Shown: positions 1 through 7,724 of the stretch, piece by piece
Position numbering within the stretch: position 1 is the first letter of the stretch
Layout of the letters: each line of letters opens with the position of its first letter
Assembly (NCBI GenBank): GCA_035286745.1
Contig: DATECU010000271.1
Coordinates: 1 to 48,040, forward strand
Origin: DATECU01 sp035286745
GTDB lineage: Bacteria > Acidobacteriota > Vicinamibacteria > Fen-336
DNA length: 48,040 nucleotides
Direction of reading: 5' to 3'
Position numbers and translations under genes: made by a program
Notes under the pieces: generated by a model
What the model was told of the DNA's origin: nothing
What the model saw: the letters and a program-made list of their open reading frames with translations, nothing else
Databases searched by the model: none

Positions 1-114
1 TCGTCGGTCCCGCTCCATTCAGGCGGTCACCGCACGCGTGAAGCCCTCATCCGGCAGCGGAGCGTCAGTCATCTGGCGCGTCAGATAGGCGTCGAAGTCC
101 GTGCCCGGCTTCAT
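1..114 (-). CDS. Start of a sigma-factor partner ORF, interrupted by in-frame TGA (partial)
   Basis: An ATG at 114-112 overlaps the TGA stop of the upstream sigma factor gene (ATGA), so the two are probably translationally coupled. The frame encodes about 31 residues rich in acidic and aromatic positions, with a segment reading LPDEGFTRAVTA, and then meets TGA at 21-19. The very next codon is ATG and the same frame continues MERDRR off the window edge. N-termini of this kind, a short cytoplasmic stretch ending near Gly-Phe-Thr before a membrane segment, are common in small membrane or anti-sigma proteins encoded after ECF sigma genes. The stop may be a real mutation (CGA to TGA), a sequencing error, or the boundary of two ORFs. 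The rest lies outside the window, so no function is assigned. Confidence 0.4.
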
Positions 115-674
115 GGGGCGACCGCGCGCTTGCCGAGTCCGTGTGCCTCTTGAAGCCTGAGGCGCCCTCTTCGGATGAGCGACTTCACTGTCCCCAAGGG
201 CAGTTCCAGGGCCTCGGCGACCTCAGGGTGGGTGAGCTCGTGTTGGTAGTGCAGTACCAGCGCGGCCCGTTCATCGGCGCGAAGCATGCCCATCAACTGA
301 TCGAACGTCCGACCGTCCGCCAGCCGCTGGCTTGCGTCCCCCCGCGCGGGAACGTCATCTGGCAAGGGCACCTGCGCCACACCACGCCGCCGGCGTTGCT
401 CAGTGACGAACAACTGGTAGGCGATTCGAAACAGCCAGCTCAGGAAGCGCCCTCGGGCCTGAAAGCCGCCGATATTGCGGTACGCCTTCAAGAACGTGTC
501 TTGGGCAAGGTCATCGGCGCGGCTCCAGTCGGCTCCGGTGAGGCGGCGCAAGAACCGTCGCACCGCGGATTGATGGAGGCGCACGAGTTCGGCGAACGCC
601 TCATGGTCGTCATGCGCAACCACCCGAGCGATCCACATGGATTCCAGCCGGTCCTGATCAGCGCGGTCGGCCAT
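111..674 (-). CDS. ECF-type sigma-70 family RNA polymerase sigma factor
   Basis: The 187-residue protein has the two-domain plan of extracytoplasmic-function sigma factors. Region 2 lies at about residues 25-95, with the conserved DDLAQDTFLKAYRNI core and a WLFRIAYQLF segment followed by an Arg-rich stretch. Region 4 lies at about 125-180 and holds a helix-turn-helix, EVAEALELPLGTVKSLIRRG. Region 3 is absent, as expected for ECF factors. It directs core RNA polymerase to a small regulon that cannot be inferred here. The start overlaps the end of the upstream small membrane-protein gene by 17 nt and its stop overlaps the next ORF (ATGA). The three genes therefore look like one transcript, with the neighbours as candidate signal partners. 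No classical zinc-binding anti-sigma domain is visible. Confidence 0.9.
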   Translation of the reverse strand: MADRADQDRLESMWIARVVAHDDHEAFAELVRLHQSAVRRFLRRLTGADWSRADDLAQDTFLKAYRNIGGFQARGRFLSWLFRIAYQLFVTEQRRRRGVAQVPLPDDVPARGDASQRLADGRTFDQLMGMLRADERAALVLHYQHELTHPEVAEALELPLGTVKSLIRRGRLRLQEAHGLGKRAVAP

Positions 675-996
675 CCAGGACCCTGAACAGCACGTACACC
701 AAGCCGATCGTCACCGGAAAGACCCCGAGGATCCACGCGCGCCCCCCGATAAGGAACGTCACCGTCGACCAGGACAGCCCGATACCGATCAAGAGGAGAC
801 CTCGCCGCAGGTCCCTGGCGCCACGCTCGGCAAGTCCGGCCGATCGGACCAGCTCGTCACCCGATATGCCCCGATCGACGAGTCTCTGGAGCGTCCTCTG
901 CTGCTCGATCCGAAGGCGTCCGAAGACGAAGATCGCCACCGACAGGATCAGTGACAAGCCAAGGATGCCTGCGCAAACGACAAGGGGCTGGTGCAT
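658..996 (-). CDS. Small two-helix membrane protein upstream of the sigma factor
   Basis: I chose the ATG at 996 because GGAG lies about 8 nt upstream; longer in-frame starts would add a low-complexity leader. The 112-residue product has an N-terminal hydrophobic helix (around residues 4-23, VVCAGILGLSLILSVAIFVF). A charged central segment follows, containing DRGISGDELVRS, and then two C-terminal hydrophobic stretches (about 63-105) rich in Gly, Leu and Val. This resembles small DUF6249-type membrane proteins encoded beside ECF sigma factors, but the assignment is by general appearance only. Its 3' end overlaps the sigma gene by 17 nt, which suggests coupled translation and possibly a sensing or anti-sigma role. 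No catalytic motif is seen. Confidence 0.75.
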   Translation of the reverse strand: MHQPLVVCAGILGLSLILSVAIFVFGRLRIEQQRTLQRLVDRGISGDELVRSAGLAERGARDLRRGLLLIGIGLSWSTVTFLIGGRAWILGVFPVTIGLVYVLFRVLDGRPR

Positions 997-1188
997 GGTC
1001 GTCTCCAGAGGGAGGCTCGCGGCTCCCAGGGCCTGGGATTCGCCGGGCGTCACCAGTCCAACCCCGAGCAGCGTCGAACCAGCACGCGCAGGCACATCCC
1101 GATCCTCCCGCGGGGATCGCGGCGCGCGATCCCCTCCCTAGACAGAACGCAACAGGAGCCTCGATGGATTCCCTCGCGACAGAATCGT

Positions 1189-1839
1189 TCACGTCGCAGG
1201 AGTGGCACCCAGGACCTGCACCAGCTGCCTCATCGACTCCACCAGCGCATCCGCGCCTGCCGCCACCAGCTCCTCTCTGCTTCCGTAGCCCCACAGCACG
1301 CCGACAGCTGGAAGGCCGTTGGCGTGAGCCGCCTCGACGTCATGCCTCCGATCACCGATCATGCACGGCCGCCCCTGGAACCCCTCGGCAGCCAGAACCT
1401 GTCGGAGGAGTCTGCCCTTGTCAGCATTCACGCCGGACAGCTCCGAGCCATAGACCGCAACGAAGGCATCACGCAGATCGAAGTGGACGAGGATCCTCCG
1501 CGCGTACACTTGGGGCTTCGAGGTCACCACCCACAGCTCGTGCCCAGCCATGCGTAGCTGCCGAAGGCCGTCGACAACCCCCGGATACACGGCGTTCTCG
1601 AACATCCCCACCGCCTCGAAGCGCTCTCGATAGAGGGCAATCGCTTGATCGAGCAGTTCAGGATCCCCACTGCCGAGCAGCTCGGCGAAGGTGCCCCGCA
1701 GCGGGGGGCCCACACACCAACCGAGGTCTGAAGCTGCGGGAACGGGTTTTCCGAGGGCAGCCAGCGCATACCGTAGGCATCGCGTGATGCCGGATCCCGG
1801 ATCGGTCAGAGTGCCGTCGAGGTCGAAGAGAAGCTTCAC
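1189..1839 (-). CDS. HAD-superfamily hydrolase, phosphoglycolate-phosphatase-like
   Basis: The 216-residue protein begins MKLLFDLDGTLTD, the first HAD motif, with nucleophile Asp6 and acid/base Asp8. Motif II is the Thr/Ser of VVTSKP around residue 105. The lysine after PQVYARR and the later IGDRRHDVEAA (motif IV acidic residues) complete the set. An alpha-helical cap of the Gph/PGP type sits between motifs I and II. Proteins like this dephosphorylate small metabolites such as 2-phosphoglycolate; the exact substrate cannot be read from sequence. Translation starts at GTG (1839-1837). It lies about 100 nt downstream of the porin gene on the same strand and could be co-transcribed. Length matches the family (about 210-230). 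Confidence 0.87.
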   Translation of the reverse strand: MKLLFDLDGTLTDPGSGITRCLRYALAALGKPVPAASDLGWCVGPPLRGTFAELLGSGDPELLDQAIALYRERFEAVGMFENAVYPGVVDGLRQLRMAGHELWVVTSKPQVYARRILVHFDLRDAFVAVYGSELSGVNADKGRLLRQVLAAEGFQGRPCMIGDRRHDVEAAHANGLPAVGVLWGYGSREELVAAGADALVESMRQLVQVLGATPAT

Positions 1840-1942
1840 GCGCGGCTCACGCGTCCACAGGTCCGCCCGACACCGGCGCTAGGCTGCAGCGCCCCCCTTG
1901 GCCAACGCGCGGCCGGCTTCAGCATCGGTGCATGGATCCTGC

Positions 1943-3229
1943 TCAGAAGGCCACCTGCGACTGGAGCAGAAGCGCGTTCTCCGGCTGGCGATTGCCGACT
2001 GCGGCGGCGCCGCCGGAAAAGGTCGTGCGTTCGAAGTGGGCGCTGTACTTGAGGTGACGGTTGAGGTGCCAGTTGAGGTCGACACCCCAGGCCCGGGCCG
2101 TCTGCGCCGAGCGGGCGGGGTCGGCCAGCCCAGCCGCGAAGGCATCGGCGTCGATGTCGAAGCCGTTGACGCGCACCGCCGCCTCGATTGCGCCGAGACC
2201 CTTGCCGGGCTCGAAAGGCCGTCTGGGCTTGACGTTGCCGAAGCCCGCGTCCTCGCCGGTGAGCAGGATGGCCAGCGCCGCCTGCCACGCTCTATGCGTC
2301 AAGCGCACCGGCGGGGTGGTCGCGTTCTTCCGTGCTTCCTGGGACGATTGCACCCACTCCCCGAACACCCCCACCGGCCCCATGGTCCAAGAGGCCTGCG
2401 GTGAGACGCGGGTCCGCGTGCCGGCGGCGGCGACGCCGGCTGCATAACTGAAGAAGGTGAGCTGTCCCCCGCTCTTGTACGAGGGAAGCGCGCCCTCGTG
2501 CTTGCCGTGAGTGACCGCGAACCCGAACCCCAGGTTGCGGACGCTCTTGCCCAGCCGGCGCCCAAACGGTCGCAGCCAGATTCGGCCCGCCAGGTCCTTG
2601 CCGTCGCCGGTGTCGCTGTCGGCGCTGCCGCCGTCGGCCACCCCGTTGAAGACACCGGCCGCGTAGGCGACGGTGCCGCCCGCCCCCTCGCCGTGAACCT
2701 GAACGCCCAGGTCACGGTTGGGCGCGAGCCCGGTGGGCAACCCCCGCTCGATGAACCAGAGCGCGGAGCCCGACTGCAAGCGCTCGAACCCGAAAGGCGC
2801 CTTGAACTTGCCCGCGCGCAAGCGGAGAGCGGGGCTGAACCGCGCGTCGAGGTAGCCGTCAAGGAGCGCGGCCTGACCTAGACCGAAATCGGGGTCCAGA
2901 TAGAAGTCGAATCGGTTCGCCACCGTCCCCTGGAAGATCGGTCGCGCGCGCCGCAGCAGGAAGCTGTCGGTCGTGGCCTGAGCCTGGTCGCCGAGATAGA
3001 AGCGCGCGTTGAGCTGGACATAGCCGGCCACCCGCAAGCGGTAGGCGCCATGCTCGGATTGGATGACGAACCCGTCCTGGCCCGGGCTGGCCGGCTTGTC
3101 CTGAGCTCGCAGGGCCGACGCCGGGCCCCAGCTCAGCAGGGCGAAAGCCCACCAGGCCAAGCGCCTCGCAGTTCCTTCCCTCGGGCGGGAGCGGCTGCTC
3201 GGTGGTTTGGCTTCCAGGCACGACGCCAT
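1943..3229 (-). CDS. Outer-membrane porin, OprO/OprP (phosphate-selective porin) family
   Basis: I place the start at 3229 because GAGGAGG lies just upstream; the in-frame ATG at 3256 lacks a site. The 428-residue product has a basic N-terminus and a hydrophobic core ending ALRAQD, consistent with a signal peptide. The mature protein shows the OprO/P pattern of amphipathic beta-strands with YRLRVAGYVQLNARFYLGD, LRRARPIFQGTVANRFDFYLDPDFG and LRAGKFKAPFGFERLQS. The last two are the conserved 'RRAR...F' and 'G(Q/K)FK.PFG' family signatures. It ends in Phe after alternating residues (QSQVAF), as expected for BAM-dependent insertion. It probably passes anions, but substrate selectivity is not proven. 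It follows dtd by 29 nt. A second family member is in the Pst locus (24781). Confidence 0.85.
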   Translation of the reverse strand: MASCLEAKPPSSRSRPREGTARRLAWWAFALLSWGPASALRAQDKPASPGQDGFVIQSEHGAYRLRVAGYVQLNARFYLGDQAQATTDSFLLRRARPIFQGTVANRFDFYLDPDFGLGQAALLDGYLDARFSPALRLRAGKFKAPFGFERLQSGSALWFIERGLPTGLAPNRDLGVQVHGEGAGGTVAYAAGVFNGVADGGSADSDTGDGKDLAGRIWLRPFGRRLGKSVRNLGFGFAVTHGKHEGALPSYKSGGQLTFFSYAAGVAAAGTRTRVSPQASWTMGPVGVFGEWVQSSQEARKNATTPPVRLTHRAWQAALAILLTGEDAGFGNVKPRRPFEPGKGLGAIEAAVRVNGFDIDADAFAAGLADPARSAQTARAWGVDLNWHLNRHLKYSAHFERTTFSGGAAAVGNRQPENALLLQSQVAF

Positions 3230-3258
3230 CACTCCTCCTCGGCCGCTGAGCGTCACCG

Positions 3259-3708
3259 TCAGAAGCCCTTACGGCTGTCCAGCAAGATGGTGACCGGGCC
3301 TTGGTTCACCAGGGCCACCTCCATCATGGCCCGGAAGACGCCCTCCTCCACACGCAGTCCCGACTCCTGGACCTTGGCAACGAAGCGGCCGTACAGGCGG
3401 CTCGCTTCCTCGGGCGGGGCTGCCTCACCGTAGCTGGGCCGGCGACCCTTTCTGGCATCGCCCAGGAGCGTGAACTGGGAGACCACCAGCACGCCGCCGC
3501 CGGTGTCGAGGACGGAGCGGTTCATCAGTTCAGCCTGGTCCGGGAAGATGCGGAGGTTGACCACCTTGTCCGCCAGCAGGTCGGCGTCGGCCTCGCCGTC
3601 GCCGCGCGCCACGCCAAGCAGGACCAGCAGGCCGGGGCCGATCTGGCTCACCACCCGGCCCTCGACCGAGACCGACGCCTGCGAGACCCGCTGCACGACC
3701 GCGCGCAT
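3259..3708 (-). CDS. dtd: D-aminoacyl-tRNA deacylase (DTD)
   Basis: The 149-residue length is typical of DTD. It begins MRAVVQRVSQASVSV, carries the catalytic-site SQFTL motif (residues 76-80, SQFTLLGD) and ends with the cis-proline-containing motif NQGPVTILLD. The usual form of the latter is NxGPVT, so both active-site signatures are intact. The enzyme hydrolyses D-amino acids mischarged on tRNA, protecting translation and recycling tRNA. It acts in the cytoplasm as a homodimer. The gene is divergent from the Ser/Thr kinase gene, with only 25 nt between the two start codons, so their promoters overlap. The porin gene follows 29 nt downstream on the same strand. Confidence 0.97.
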   Translation of the reverse strand: MRAVVQRVSQASVSVEGRVVSQIGPGLLVLLGVARGDGEADADLLADKVVNLRIFPDQAELMNRSVLDTGGGVLVVSQFTLLGDARKGRRPSYGEAAPPEEASRLYGRFVAKVQESGLRVEEGVFRAMMEVALVNQGPVTILLDSRKGF

Positions 3709-3721
3709 AAGGCGAAGAGGT

Positions 3722-3727
3722 TATCAT
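3722..3727 (+). promoter_or_regulatory. Putative -10 box for leaderless kinase mRNA
   Basis: TATCAT ends 6 nt before the kinase ATG, and no Shine-Dalgarno sequence fits in the gap. That spacing places the transcription start at or next to the A of the ATG, implying a leaderless transcript. No clear -35 is visible. Confidence 0.5.
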
Positions 3728-3733
3728 CCCCGG

Positions 3734-5299
3734 ATGGCCCATCCCGCCCACATCGGCCGCTACCGCGTGCTCGGCGTTCTGGGGCAAGGGGCCATGGGCA
3801 TCGTCTACCGCGGCCACGACGACAGCCTGGATCGGGAGGTGGCGCTCAAGGTGATGGGCGCAGGTCGCGGTGCCGACCCCGACACGGTCGCCCGCTTCCG
3901 GCGCGAGGCCAAGGCGGTGGCCCGGCTTCAGCACCCCAACATCATCACCATCTACGAGCTGGGCGAGCACGACGGGGCCCCCTACATGGCCATGGAGCTG
4001 TTGACCGGCATGGACCTTCAGCAGGCCATCGAGGCCGGCATCCGGCCCGATCCCAAGATCACCCTGCCCATCATGCTGCACGTGCTGGCCGGTCTGGGTC
4101 ACGCCCACGAGCACGGCATCGTCCACCGCGACATCAAGCCCTCGAACATCTTCTTGCCCCGGGGCCGTCCCGCCAAGGTGACGGACTTCGGGGTGGCCCG
4201 GCTGGCCGGCTCGGTGACCTCTTCGGGCGTGGTGGGCACGCCTAACTACATGTCGCCGGAGCAGGTGAACGGAACCGGCATCGACGGCCGCAGCGACCTC
4301 TTCTCCGCCGGCCTCATCCTCTATGAGCTGGTGACCGGCGAGAAGGCCTACCGAGCCGACTCGGTGGTCTCGGTCTTCTACAAGATCGCTCACGAGGACG
4401 TGGACATGAGGCTCCTGCCTCAGGAGCCGGCCTGGGCACGCCTGCGAGGGGTGCTGGCCCGGTCCCTGGCCAAGGAGCCCGAGGCCCGGCACCTCGATGC
4501 TCGCGCCATGGCCGCCGATCTGCTGCGGGCCTTGCAGGACCTGGGTGGCTCACCCGACGCGGCCACGCCTTCGGATCGCGCGCTTCTGCGGAGCGCGCTG
4601 CCGCGGACTCCCCACCCGATGCCCAGGTCCGAGGAGGCGAGCCCGCCGGCCACGCCGCCTCGGCCCGCGACCCCGGAGCCAGCCCCCCGACCCACGCCCG
4701 GTCCAGTCCCCACCCCAGCGGTCACAACCTCCTCGCGGCGGGGGTTGCTGCTGAGTGTGGGCGGCGCTCTGGCGGCACTGGCGGCGGCAGCCGTGGCTGT
4801 TGTCGTTATGCGCACGCCTGAAGCTCGACCCTCACCCGCTCCCTCGGCCGTTCCCAGCGCTCTACCGTCGGTCGGCCCCAGTCCCACCGTATCGGCCCGG
4901 CCCGCCTCCCTCCCGCCCAAGAGCGCAACCCCCAGCCCCCTCAAGGCCTCGCCGGCCACCGCGACCTCACCGACGACCGACGCCAGCGTCGAGGGCCCCG
5001 GCGTGTCGCCGCAGAATGCGCGCCTGGAGCGCGCGAACCAGTTGTTCGAGAAAGGCCGCTACCAGGCCGCCCTGAACGAGGCCCGGGCGGTCCTGGCTCG
5101 GGAGCCCGGCAACGCCGAGGCCAAGGCGCTGCTGGAGGATGCGGAGGTGGCGATCGTGGTGGAGACGCGGCTCAGGTCGGCGCAGGCGGCCGTGAAGCGC
5201 GGCGATCGCGACGGCGCGCTGGTCGAGGTCAGGGCGGGTCTGGCCGCCAATCCCAGCGACGCCCGCCTGCTGGCGCTCTTTCGTGAGCTGACGCAGTAG
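3734..5299 (+). CDS. Membrane-anchored Ser/Thr protein kinase (Pkn type) with TPR-like tail
   Basis: The ATG at 3734 directly precedes MAHPAHIGRYRVLGVLG; longer in-frame extensions run antisense through dtd and are rejected. The 521-residue protein has a full Hanks-type kinase domain (about 8-275). It holds the glycine loop GQGAMGIVY (17-25), Lys39 in VALKVM, Glu58, the catalytic loop HRDIKPSN (131-138), DFG (151-153) and SPE. A Pro/Ala-rich linker follows (about 280-335), then one transmembrane helix (about 337-358). A second Pro/Ser/Thr linker leads to a C-terminal region with two TPR-like helical hairpins (LFEKGRYQAALNEARAVL and a second copy). The kinase faces the cytoplasm and the tail the periplasm. 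Substrates are unknown. Confidence 0.93.
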   Translation: MAHPAHIGRYRVLGVLGQGAMGIVYRGHDDSLDREVALKVMGAGRGADPDTVARFRREAKAVARLQHPNIITIYELGEHDGAPYMAMELLTGMDLQQAIEAGIRPDPKITLPIMLHVLAGLGHAHEHGIVHRDIKPSNIFLPRGRPAKVTDFGVARLAGSVTSSGVVGTPNYMSPEQVNGTGIDGRSDLFSAGLILYELVTGEKAYRADSVVSVFYKIAHEDVDMRLLPQEPAWARLRGVLARSLAKEPEARHLDARAMAADLLRALQDLGGSPDAATPSDRALLRSALPRTPHPMPRSEEASPPATPPRPATPEPAPRPTPGPVPTPAVTTSSRRGLLLSVGGALAALAAAAVAVVVMRTPEARPSPAPSAVPSALPSVGPSPTVSARPASLPPKSATPSPLKASPATATSPTTDASVEGPGVSPQNARLERANQLFEKGRYQAALNEARAVLAREPGNAEAKALLEDAEVAIVVETRLRSAQAAVKRGDRDGALVEVRAGLAANPSDARLLALFRELTQ

Positions 5300-5387
5300 C
5301 TCGACTCCCGCGGGCGCGCCTTTTGGGCTACGATCCAGGTTTCCCCCCGGAAACAGCCGGGCCTGAGGTCGAAGGAGGATTTGGACG

Positions 5388-5654
5388 ATGACTTACGTGA
5401 TCGCGGAGCCGTGCATCGACACCAAGGACACGGCTTGTGTGGAGGTCTGCCCGGTCGACTGCATTCACCCCAAGAAGGACGAGGCCGACTTCGCCACCGA
5501 GAACAAGCTCTACATCGACCCCGAGACCTGTATCGACTGCGGTGCCTGCGTTCCGGTGTGCCCGGTTCAAGCGATCTTCCCGCAGGAGGAGTTGCCCGAG
5601 AAGTGGTCGCACTTCACGAAGATCGAAGCCGATTGGTACCAGAAAAAGAAGTAG
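5388..5654 (+). CDS. 7Fe ferredoxin ([3Fe-4S][4Fe-4S])
   Basis: The 88-residue protein starts at ATG 5388 with a strong AAGGAGGA site 8 nt upstream. Cysteines sit as in Azotobacter FdI. C9, C17 and C58 should bind the [3Fe-4S] cluster, and C21, C48, C51 and C54 the [4Fe-4S] cluster, with C25 as the extra non-ligand Cys. The second motif is CIDCGACVPVCP. The position of FdI Cys11 is Thr here, which does not matter because that residue is not a ligand. The long C-terminal extension of FdI is absent. It serves as a soluble low-potential electron carrier; its partner is not encoded nearby. A -10-like TACGAT is present at 5329-5334. The gene appears monocistronic. Confidence 0.95.
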   Translation: MTYVIAEPCIDTKDTACVEVCPVDCIHPKKDEADFATENKLYIDPETCIDCGACVPVCPVQAIFPQEELPEKWSHFTKIEADWYQKKK

Positions 5655-5750
5655 ACTCGGACTGAGGCGACCGAGGAAGAGTCGCCAGATGCTCGCGGTC
5701 GCGGAACGACTCGCCCCCTCCAGCGGGCTCGCTCCCCTGGAGGGATGCGC

Positions 5751-6440
5751 ATGGCCGGCGGGAGAGAGCGCCGGAAGGACAGCCGCATGGCAATGCGGCT
5801 TCCGGTCAGGGCTCAGGGCTTTGGCGAGGACGGATCGACCTGGACCGAGATGTCCACCATTGGCGATGCCTCGTCAGGTGGCGCCTGCTTCTGCCTCAAG
5901 CACCCGGTGACGTTCGGGCAGGTGCTCCTGCTCTCGCTCCCCATCCCCAAGAACTTCCGGCAGTACGACCTTTCGGAGCCGTCCTACCGCACCTACGCCC
6001 TGGTGCGGAACCTGGCTCCCTTGGGTGACACCTACCGAGTCGGGGTCCTGTTCCTGGGCAAGAACCCGCCCCGGGACTTCGAGAAGAGCCCCTCCGGCCT
6101 CTACCTCCTGCCCTCGGACCCGCCTCCCCAAAGCCGCCGCAAAGAGCGCCGGACGCTGGCCCGCTTCGAGATCTTCGTGAGCCTGCGCCTGTTCCGCGAC
6201 GGCTATGGCGGTGGCGGGGAGGAGCTGACCATCACCGAGAACATCGGCAAGAGGGGGGCCCGGGTCCCCACTTCGCTGCCGGTGGGGAAGGGCGAGGTGC
6301 TGACGCTGCACGAGGTGGGCGGCGACTTCCGCACCCGGGCCGAGGTCAAGAACATCTACCTGGGCTCCGACCAGGTGCCCCGCCTGAACCTTCACTTCCT
6401 GGAGAAGGAGGCCCCGGAACGGCTGGCACCCGCTCAGTAG
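5751..6440 (+). CDS. Tandem PilZ-domain protein
   Basis: GGAGGG at 5739-5744 is 6 nt before ATG 5751 and touches the ATG at 5745, so I take 5751 (about 229 residues). Two PilZ-like halves are visible. The first begins with RRKDSRMAMR, an RxxxR c-di-GMP arm, and contains a Ser/Gly-rich GDASSGGACF in place of the (D/N)xSxxG motif. The second begins ERRTLARFEIFVSLRLF and contains TENIGKRGARV, which matches (D/N)xSxxG only loosely because Ser is replaced by Gly. PilZ proteins bind cyclic di-GMP and modulate motility, exopolysaccharide or transcription; with a weak second motif, one half may be structural. Its stop overlaps the stop of the convergent P1 peptidase gene. Confidence 0.8.
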   Translation: MAGGRERRKDSRMAMRLPVRAQGFGEDGSTWTEMSTIGDASSGGACFCLKHPVTFGQVLLLSLPIPKNFRQYDLSEPSYRTYALVRNLAPLGDTYRVGVLFLGKNPPRDFEKSPSGLYLLPSDPPPQSRRKERRTLARFEIFVSLRLFRDGYGGGGEELTITENIGKRGARVPTSLPVGKGEVLTLHEVGGDFRTRAEVKNIYLGSDQVPRLNLHFLEKEAPERLAPAQ

Positions 6441-7576
6441 GCCGAGCGGCTGCCCTTATTCGTCAGGCGCCCGTGCCGGGCCAGCAGGCCCAGCACCTTG
6501 GCGGTGGGCAGTGCCTCGACCTCTCGCCCTCGGAACCCCTTCATGGGGCGACCCGCCACCAGGGCGTTGACGATGGCCTCCTCGCTGGCCCCCACCGTGG
6601 CCTCGTAGAGCGGATCCAGCAATTCGTTAGGCAACATGATCAGGCTCACCGGACCCCCGGTGTCTCCGACCCGGGGGTTGGCGGTGGAAAAGGCGAGGAA
6701 GAGGTCGCCGGAGCTGTCGCCTCCCACCCCGCCGGTGCGAGCCATGCCCAAGGCGGTCCGCCGGGCCAGGGCCTTGAGCTGGTGGGGCAGCAGAGGCGCG
6801 TCGGTGGCCACGATGCCGATGATGGAGCCGGTCTCCTTCTTGGCGGGGGCCTTCGCCGCCAGCTCCAGGCCGATGGGCAGGCCCGCGATCCGCAGTTGAT
6901 GGCGGCGGCCGAAGTTGGCCTGGACCAAAACCCCCACCGTGTAGCCCCCGTCCTCCGCCGCCAGCCGGCGGGAGGCGGTGCCGATGCCACCCTTGAAGCC
7001 GAAGGCGATCATGCCGGTGCCGCCGCCAACCCCGCCTTCGGCCAGGGCGCCGCTTTGGGCCGAGTCGAGGGCGGCGAACGCGTGCTGCTTCTTGACGTGC
7101 TGTCCGTAGATGTCGTTCAACTCGCCGTCCCAGGTCTCGGCCACCACCGGCAACGACCACACCTCCGAGCCGCCTAACCGCTCCCGCCCGTACTCGATCA
7201 CGGCATCGCGCACCACGCCTACCGAGTTGGTGTTGGTGAGCAGGATGGGTCCTTCCAGCCGCCCGCGCTCATCCAGCCAGGGGATGCCGGTCATCTCGCC
7301 GTTGCCGTTCAGGGAGAAGAAGCCGGCGAAGCACTGATCGAGCGGCTTGGCCTTGCCTCGGGGCAGAATGGCGGTGACGCCGGTGCGCACCGAGTCGCCC
7401 TCGATCAGCGTCAGGTGCCCCACCTCGACCCCGGGCACGTCGGTGATGGCGTTTTGAGGCCCGGGGCTTCCGAAGTCGAAGGGGATGCCGAGGTCGCGAG
7501 CCCGTGGCTCGGCCGCGCGAGCGGGCAGGGTCAGGGCGAGGGACAGCGTCAGGACAATGCCGAGGACGGAACGCAT
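6434..7576 (-). CDS. Exported P1-family (DmpA-type) aminopeptidase
   Basis: The 380-residue protein has a signal peptide (residues 1-21, cleavage near PARAA). It then follows the DmpA/P1 peptidase plan: NAITDVPGVEVGH near the N-terminus, TGVTAILPRG, LLTNTNSVG, GGGTGM, and KKETGSIIGIVATDAPLLPHQL. In this N-terminal-nucleophile family the precursor cleaves itself between Gly and Ser. Gly250-Ser251 here corresponds to Gly249-Ser250 of DmpA, so Ser251 should become the nucleophile. These enzymes remove N-terminal residues from peptides, some with D- or beta-amino-acid preference; which applies is unknown. An SD (GGAGGTGG) precedes the ATG and a TAGGCT box lies a little further up. It is convergent with the PilZ gene and divergent from rtcB. 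Confidence 0.92.
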   Translation of the reverse strand: MRSVLGIVLTLSLALTLPARAAEPRARDLGIPFDFGSPGPQNAITDVPGVEVGHLTLIEGDSVRTGVTAILPRGKAKPLDQCFAGFFSLNGNGEMTGIPWLDERGRLEGPILLTNTNSVGVVRDAVIEYGRERLGGSEVWSLPVVAETWDGELNDIYGQHVKKQHAFAALDSAQSGALAEGGVGGGTGMIAFGFKGGIGTASRRLAAEDGGYTVGVLVQANFGRRHQLRIAGLPIGLELAAKAPAKKETGSIIGIVATDAPLLPHQLKALARRTALGMARTGGVGGDSSGDLFLAFSTANPRVGDTGGPVSLIMLPNELLDPLYEATVGASEEAIVNALVAGRPMKGFRGREVEALPTAKVLGLLARHGRLTNKGSRSAY

Positions 7577-7710
7577 GGACCACCTCCGCCCGGGAGCCTA
7601 GCACCATCGCGAAGGGGGTATGCGCGGCCCCGCGTCGGAGCGGCGATCGGAAGCGCTTGGGGGCTGCGCTTCGGGTCCGGGGGCTCGGGGGGGCGGTAGC
7701 CCCCCGCGTG

Positions 7711-7716
7711 TAGACT
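7711..7716 (+). promoter_or_regulatory. Putative -10 box for rtcB (leaderless)
   Basis: TAGACT ends 8 nt before the rtcB ATG and no Shine-Dalgarno is present between them, so transcription probably starts at or within 1-2 nt of the start codon. Confidence 0.45.
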
Positions 7717-7724
7717 TCTCGCCT

